7,613 bases of DNA from the NCBI GenBank assembly GCA_028706695.1, contig JAQTVU010000098.1:1-7613 (forward strand). Direction: 5' to 3'. Position 1 is the stretch's first letter. Each line of letters opens with the position of its first letter. Shown piece by piece: positions 5,928 to 7,613 of the stretch. Source of the DNA: Mycobacterium sp. GTDB taxonomy: Bacteria; Actinomycetota; Actinomycetes; Mycobacteriales; Mycobacteriaceae. The translations under genes were made by a program, and so were the position numbers. A model generated the notes under the pieces. It was not told the origin of the DNA. It saw only the letters and a list, made by a program, of their open reading frames with translations, and made no database searches.

Positions 5928-5933
5928 ACGATA
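5928..5933 (-). promoter_or_regulatory. Possible leaderless -10 box for the SDR gene
   Basis: TATCGT (minus, 5933 to 5928) fits TANNNT and is followed by seven bases and ATG 5920; no Shine-Dalgarno is evident. If used, the SDR gene keeps its own promoter despite the disruption upstream. No -35 match (GCGGTA at spacing 17). Confidence 0.35.
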
Positions 5934-5949
5934 CCGCCGGTTGCGCGCG

Positions 5950-6228
5950 TTACCGCTGCCCACCGCCCCAGAGCGCATGGAGCCACAACCGTTCGAGCAC
6001 CCGCACGTGGCGGTCCACGTCGCCGACCCGGCCGACCATGATCGGGTCGCCGCTCAGCATCAACGCGGTGGTGCCCGCCAGGGTTCGTACCAGCGTCGGG
6101 ATGTCGTCGCTGATGGGGTGGGCCGTTCCGGCCCGCATCTCCGCCTCTACGATGTCGACGATTTCGCGTAGCACCACCTCGAACTGACCGGCTGGAGCCG
6201 GTCCGGCCCGGCGACCGGCCGGTTCAGG
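5950..6228 (-). pseudogene. C-terminal remnant of a TetR regulator (5' part lost)
   Basis: The minus-strand frame from just after an in-frame TGA (6229-6231) to TAA 5950 reads about 92 codons, including PAGQFEVVLREIVDIVEAEM and a tail ending RLWLHALWGGGQR. It looks like the last third of a TetR ligand-binding domain and has the position of Rv3058c, the regulator upstream of the SDR gene in M. tuberculosis (from memory; about 216 aa there). No TetR_N helix-turn-helix is found upstream in any frame: the sequence immediately becomes the end of the LeuA-domain gene. A short protein from GTG 6177 (75 aa) could still be made but could not bind DNA. The gap to the SDR gene is 29 bp, as in an intact operon. 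Confidence 0.7.
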
Positions 6229-6748
6229 TCACCAGCCGGTTGGCGCAGGCGATCACCGCGCGCAGCGCGGAGCGCGTCGGGTCCTCCGACCAGCCCATCG
6301 CCCATTCCTCTCGGCTGCCGTCGGTGCCGCGGATGAACGTGGCGGTGTAGCCGTCCGACCGCATCTGATGGAACTGCAACGTCTCGATGGTGATCCCGCG
6401 CTCGTGCAGCATCGCGGTGAGGGCGGCGATCGGCCCGCTGGCGGCGGTGGTCGAGGTGCTGATGCGGTCGCCGACGGCGATCACCGCCCGGAAGGTGCGC
6501 GGCTGCGGGCCGAGCCGCCCGGCGGGCCGGTCGCCATCGACGCACTCCCAGTGCCTCAACCGCAGCGGTCCCCCGCTGTGGTCGTAGGTCGCGATGAAGC
6601 TCTCCCAGGAGATGGCGTCGGCATGTTCCCGAAGCCCGCGCGGCAGCGCCGCCCCGAAGTGGTGGCCGAACCAGGCGCTGGCGACGCACTGACGCGACGA
6701 AACACTGGAGGTGGGACTCGAAGAGATATTCGAGGAGGTAAGAGACAT
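6224..6748 (-). CDS. Stand-alone LeuA-type regulatory (dimer) domain protein
   Basis: A 174-aa protein matching the C-terminal allosteric domain of 2-isopropylmalate/citramalate/homocitrate synthases (LeuA_dimer), with no catalytic TIM barrel. Recognisable parts: WESFIATY (48-55), FRAVIAVGDRISTSTTAASGP (86-106), AALTAMLHERGI (108-119), FHQMRSDGYTATFIRG (126-141) and WAMGWSEDPTRSALRAVIACANRL (149-172). In LeuA this domain binds leucine for feedback inhibition; a free copy might bind a small ligand or pair with LeuA, which is inference. The first ~20 residues are Ser/Thr-rich with lower-GC codons. Start ATG 6748 follows AGAGAAG at 6758-6764. Short mycobacterial proteins of this kind are often labelled homocitrate synthase, which this cannot be alone. 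Confidence 0.82.
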   Translation of the reverse strand: MSLTSSNISSSPTSSVSSRQCVASAWFGHHFGAALPRGLREHADAISWESFIATYDHSGGPLRLRHWECVDGDRPAGRLGPQPRTFRAVIAVGDRISTSTTAASGPIAALTAMLHERGITIETLQFHQMRSDGYTATFIRGTDGSREEWAMGWSEDPTRSALRAVIACANRLVT

Positions 6749-6800
6749 GGTTTCGGTCTTCTCTGATCGACGAGTGAGCGACCGACGGCAATAGCTTCCG

Positions 6801-6842
6801 ACCCGCAGCCGGGGGTCGGTCTGATTAGACCCCGCTGCGGGT
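6801..6842 (-). repeat. Inverted repeat forming the main leader hairpin
   Basis: ACCCGCAGC and GCTGCGGGT are exact reverse complements enclosing GGGGTC and GACCCC, also exact; only two unpaired bases (6810-6811) interrupt the 15-bp stem. The loop carries a smaller inverted repeat GGTCT-GATT-AGACC (6818-6831). Confidence 0.9.
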
Positions 6843-6875
6843 GCTGGCTACTACGGCACGCTCAGGAAGACGCAC
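6825..6875 (-). CDS. Possible 16-residue leader peptide upstream of the LeuA-domain gene
   Basis: GTG 6875 lies six bases after a TANNNT -10 box, so it could be the first codon of a leaderless mRNA. It opens a 16-codon frame, (M)RLPERAVVASTRSGV, ending in TAA at 6825-6827. The 5' arm of the main hairpin (6828-6842) is coded by the last five codons, and the stop codon falls in the loop, so a translating ribosome would open the stem. Tandem GTA-GTA valine codons (6849-6854), rare in high-GC mycobacteria, come just before the stem; there is one leucine codon, the rare CTT. This geometry suits attenuation by valine or leucine supply, but the peptide lacks a run of leucines and could be chance. 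Confidence 0.4.
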   Translation of the reverse strand: MRLPERAVVASTRSGV

Positions 6876-6881
6876 GATGTG

Positions 6882-6910
6882 AGACTAGACCCCGCCCGGC
6901 GGCGATGCAA
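6882..6910 (-). promoter_or_regulatory. Promoter of the LeuA-domain gene and leader
   Basis: Minus strand TTGCAT (6910 to 6905), a 17-bp spacer, and TAGTCT (6887 to 6882). The -10 fits TANNNT and the -35 shares TTG and a further base with TTGACA; the spacing is optimal. The predicted start is G6875, which begins the GTG of the leader frame. Confidence 0.6.
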
Positions 6911-7286
6911 GCACTTGGGCGGCCAACGGTCGCGATGCCGCGCACCGGCCCTTCGCCGGCGGCCGAAACCGGGCACCGCGGGACAGCGGATCCCGTACGC
7001 ACAGTGCCTTTCACTGCGGCTTGGACACCGCTCCCCGGCCCGCCGAACCGTTGCGGCGCAATGATTTCCGCCCGCCTCCGGTGGCCGCAGTGTGATGAAG
7101 ACGACAACGAGTGAGACGCTGGATTACGGCTTCCCGGGATCGGCGTCCTTTCCGTGGGCCGCGGGCGGCGGCCGTGTCGCCGCTTCAAACAAAAACGACA
7201 CGCTCTTTCGGCGATGGCGATAGCATCTGCTGGCCGTGGTTGTCGCACACCCACGGATGTCGTCTCAGCAAACGAAAGGCGCTTCG
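6911..7286. other. Intergenic region without a recognised gene
   Basis: About 375 bp. It holds a 9-bp perfect inverted repeat, CACTGCGGC (7012-7020) and GCCGCAGTG (7084-7092), and a 7-bp inverted repeat CGTGTCG/CGACACG (7173-7179, 7196-7202) around a short A-rich stretch. A TAGCAT hexamer at 7221-7226 is a possible -10 for the small lipoprotein gene, without a recognisable -35. Open frames on both strands here are arginine- or proline-rich and resemble nothing I know. Confidence 0.5.
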
Positions 7287-7442
7287 ATGCACGCGAAGAA
7301 AACCGGCACGGCGATGCGGACGGTGAAGGTACTGGGCGCGGTGCTGGTCACGTTGTTCGCGGAACTGGCCGCCGGCTGTGCGGCTGAGGCTCCCACGACG
7401 GGTACGGGCACGACGATGTCGCCGCAGTCCACCGCCAAGTAG
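7287..7442 (+). CDS. Small putative lipoprotein (51 aa), function unknown
   Basis: A lysine/arginine-containing N-terminus (MHAKKTGTAMR) leads to a hydrophobic stretch (VKVLGAVLVTLFAELAAG, about 13-30) and a lipobox-like A28-A-G-C31. The predicted mature peptide is only 21 residues, Thr/Ser/Ala-rich (TTGTGTTMSPQSTAK), as in the flexible linker behind many lipoprotein cysteines. Start ATG 7287 is supported by GAAAGG at 7274-7279, seven bases upstream; upstream in-frame starts (GTG 7236, ATG 7257) lack such a site. Oddities are alanine at -3 instead of leucine and Glu26 within the hydrophobic part, which weaken the lipoprotein call. It may be a fragment of a longer gene or a genuine small protein. 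Confidence 0.5.
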   Translation: MHAKKTGTAMRTVKVLGAVLVTLFAELAAGCAAEAPTTGTGTTMSPQSTAK

Positions 7443-7485
7443 CGCCCGCGGGTAACGGGCGGCCGCTGGCGCCGGCGCCGTTACC
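7443..7485. terminator. Hairpins after the small lipoprotein gene, possible bidirectional terminator
   Basis: CGCCCG/CGGGCG (7443-7448, 7456-7461) begins at the base after the stop codon. A second, overlapping pair, GGTAACGG/CCGTTACC (7451-7458, 7478-7485), encloses further GC palindromes. No U tract is present. The position between two convergent reading frames would suit a shared terminator. Confidence 0.4.
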
Positions 7486-7613
7486 GCAAACCGACCGGGG
7501 TTCTGTTCCGTGCGGCCGGGGCCGGATCGAAGGTGAGCCCGGTTCGTCGTGCCGGGTGCCGCGGCGTGGGTGCGCGCCAGTCGGTGGTCGCGCCGATCGG
7601 GTGGCGGGTGCCA
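7481..7613 (-). CDS. Possible C-terminal end of an unidentified protein (cut by window edge)
   Basis: A minus-strand frame enters from the right edge and runs 43 codons to TAA at 7481-7483, ending RTPVGLR. It has high GC at third positions and a hairpin across its stop, but it is rich in Arg and Pro and matches no family I can name. Other frames are also open in this GC-rich stretch, so it may not be coding. Confidence 0.25.
   Translation of the reverse strand, partial: GTRHPIGATTDWRAPTPRHPARRTGLTFDPAPAARNRTPVGLR

Larger units (their letters stand above)
6749..6875 (-). promoter_or_regulatory. Structured 5' leader (candidate LEU-element-like pseudoknot or attenuator)
   Basis: Between the predicted start (6875) and ATG 6748 the RNA can form a 15-bp hairpin: 6834-6842 with 6801-6809 (9 bp) and 6828-6833 with 6812-6817 (6 bp), with a 2-nt bulge and a 10-nt loop. 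The loop and inner 3' arm (6815-6821) also pair perfectly over 7 bp with 6780-6786 downstream, giving a pseudoknot or a competing fold. Two GGGGTCTA copies exactly 60 bp apart (around 6886-6893 and 6826-6833) can pair with AGACC in the loop or with AGACC overlapping the ribosome binding site (6755-6759). No U tract follows, so control of translation is likelier than termination. Conserved pseudoknots called LEU elements are known ahead of leuA in Actinobacteria; identity with them is not shown. Confidence 0.55.

Noticed and set aside
5243..6187. 314-codon plus-strand frame opposite the SDR gene
   Set aside because: Shadow of the SDR gene, whose catalytic motifs are intact on the minus strand.
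6147..6791. 214-codon minus-strand frame across the LeuA-domain gene
   Set aside because: Out of frame with the recognised domain, and Arg/His/Ala-rich. Its YLLEYLFESHL stretch looked like a leucine leader peptide but lies inside the coding region with only a TTG start.
6862..7254. 130-codon minus-strand frame
   Set aside because: Arg/Pro/Ser-rich, no domain, and it crosses the proposed promoter at 6882-6910.
1..7613. tRNA, rRNA, CRISPR arrays or insertion sequences
   Set aside because: No clover-leaf or rRNA sequence, no regularly spaced repeats beyond the 10-bp triplet at nrdI, and no transposase or paired terminal repeats were found.

Overview
The window is high-GC actinobacterial DNA and looks like a Mycobacterium (sensu lato) chromosome. 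The genes fall in the same order as the M. tuberculosis Rv3050c-Rv3058c neighbourhood, as I recall it from memory without a search. The protein sequences look mycobacterial, and several starts fit the leaderless GTG pattern common in that group.

Left part (1-3700): the class Ib ribonucleotide reductase operon nrdH-nrdI-nrdE on the minus strand, followed by a TetR-type regulator cut by the left edge. NrdH (glutaredoxin-like), NrdI (flavodoxin-like activator of the NrdF cofactor) and NrdE (catalytic subunit) form one enzyme system with NrdF, which is not in the window. Upstream of nrdH are two NrdR-box-like sites 32 bp apart. Local oddities are a triplicated 10-bp repeat covering the nrdI start codon, a four-residue duplication near the NrdI C-terminus next to the nrdE ribosome binding site, and a cysteine in the normally WSGFRPD motif of NrdH.

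Middle (3700-5920): a divergent pair, an NADPH-dependent FMN reductase (minus) and a TetR regulator (plus), sharing a perfect 14-bp palindrome that holds both -10 boxes. The TetR gene is followed at once by a 32-codon ORF that looks like what remains of dinB2 (DNA polymerase IV) after a large internal deletion. It runs convergently into an SDR oxidoreductase gene.

Right part (5920-7613): upstream of the SDR gene only the C-terminal ~90 codons of its expected TetR neighbour survive. The break sits at the stop codon of a same-strand gene encoding a free-standing LeuA-type regulatory domain without a catalytic barrel. That gene has a well-formed promoter, a possible leaderless leader peptide and a strong hairpin with competing or pseudoknot pairings, resembling the LEU-element or attenuator class of actinobacterial leuA leaders. 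This is the most interesting element of the window. The locus may have been rewired so that the SDR gene now lies downstream of this regulated unit. The rest is sparse: a ~375-bp gap, a small putative lipoprotein gene (plus) and possibly the end of another minus-strand gene at the right edge.
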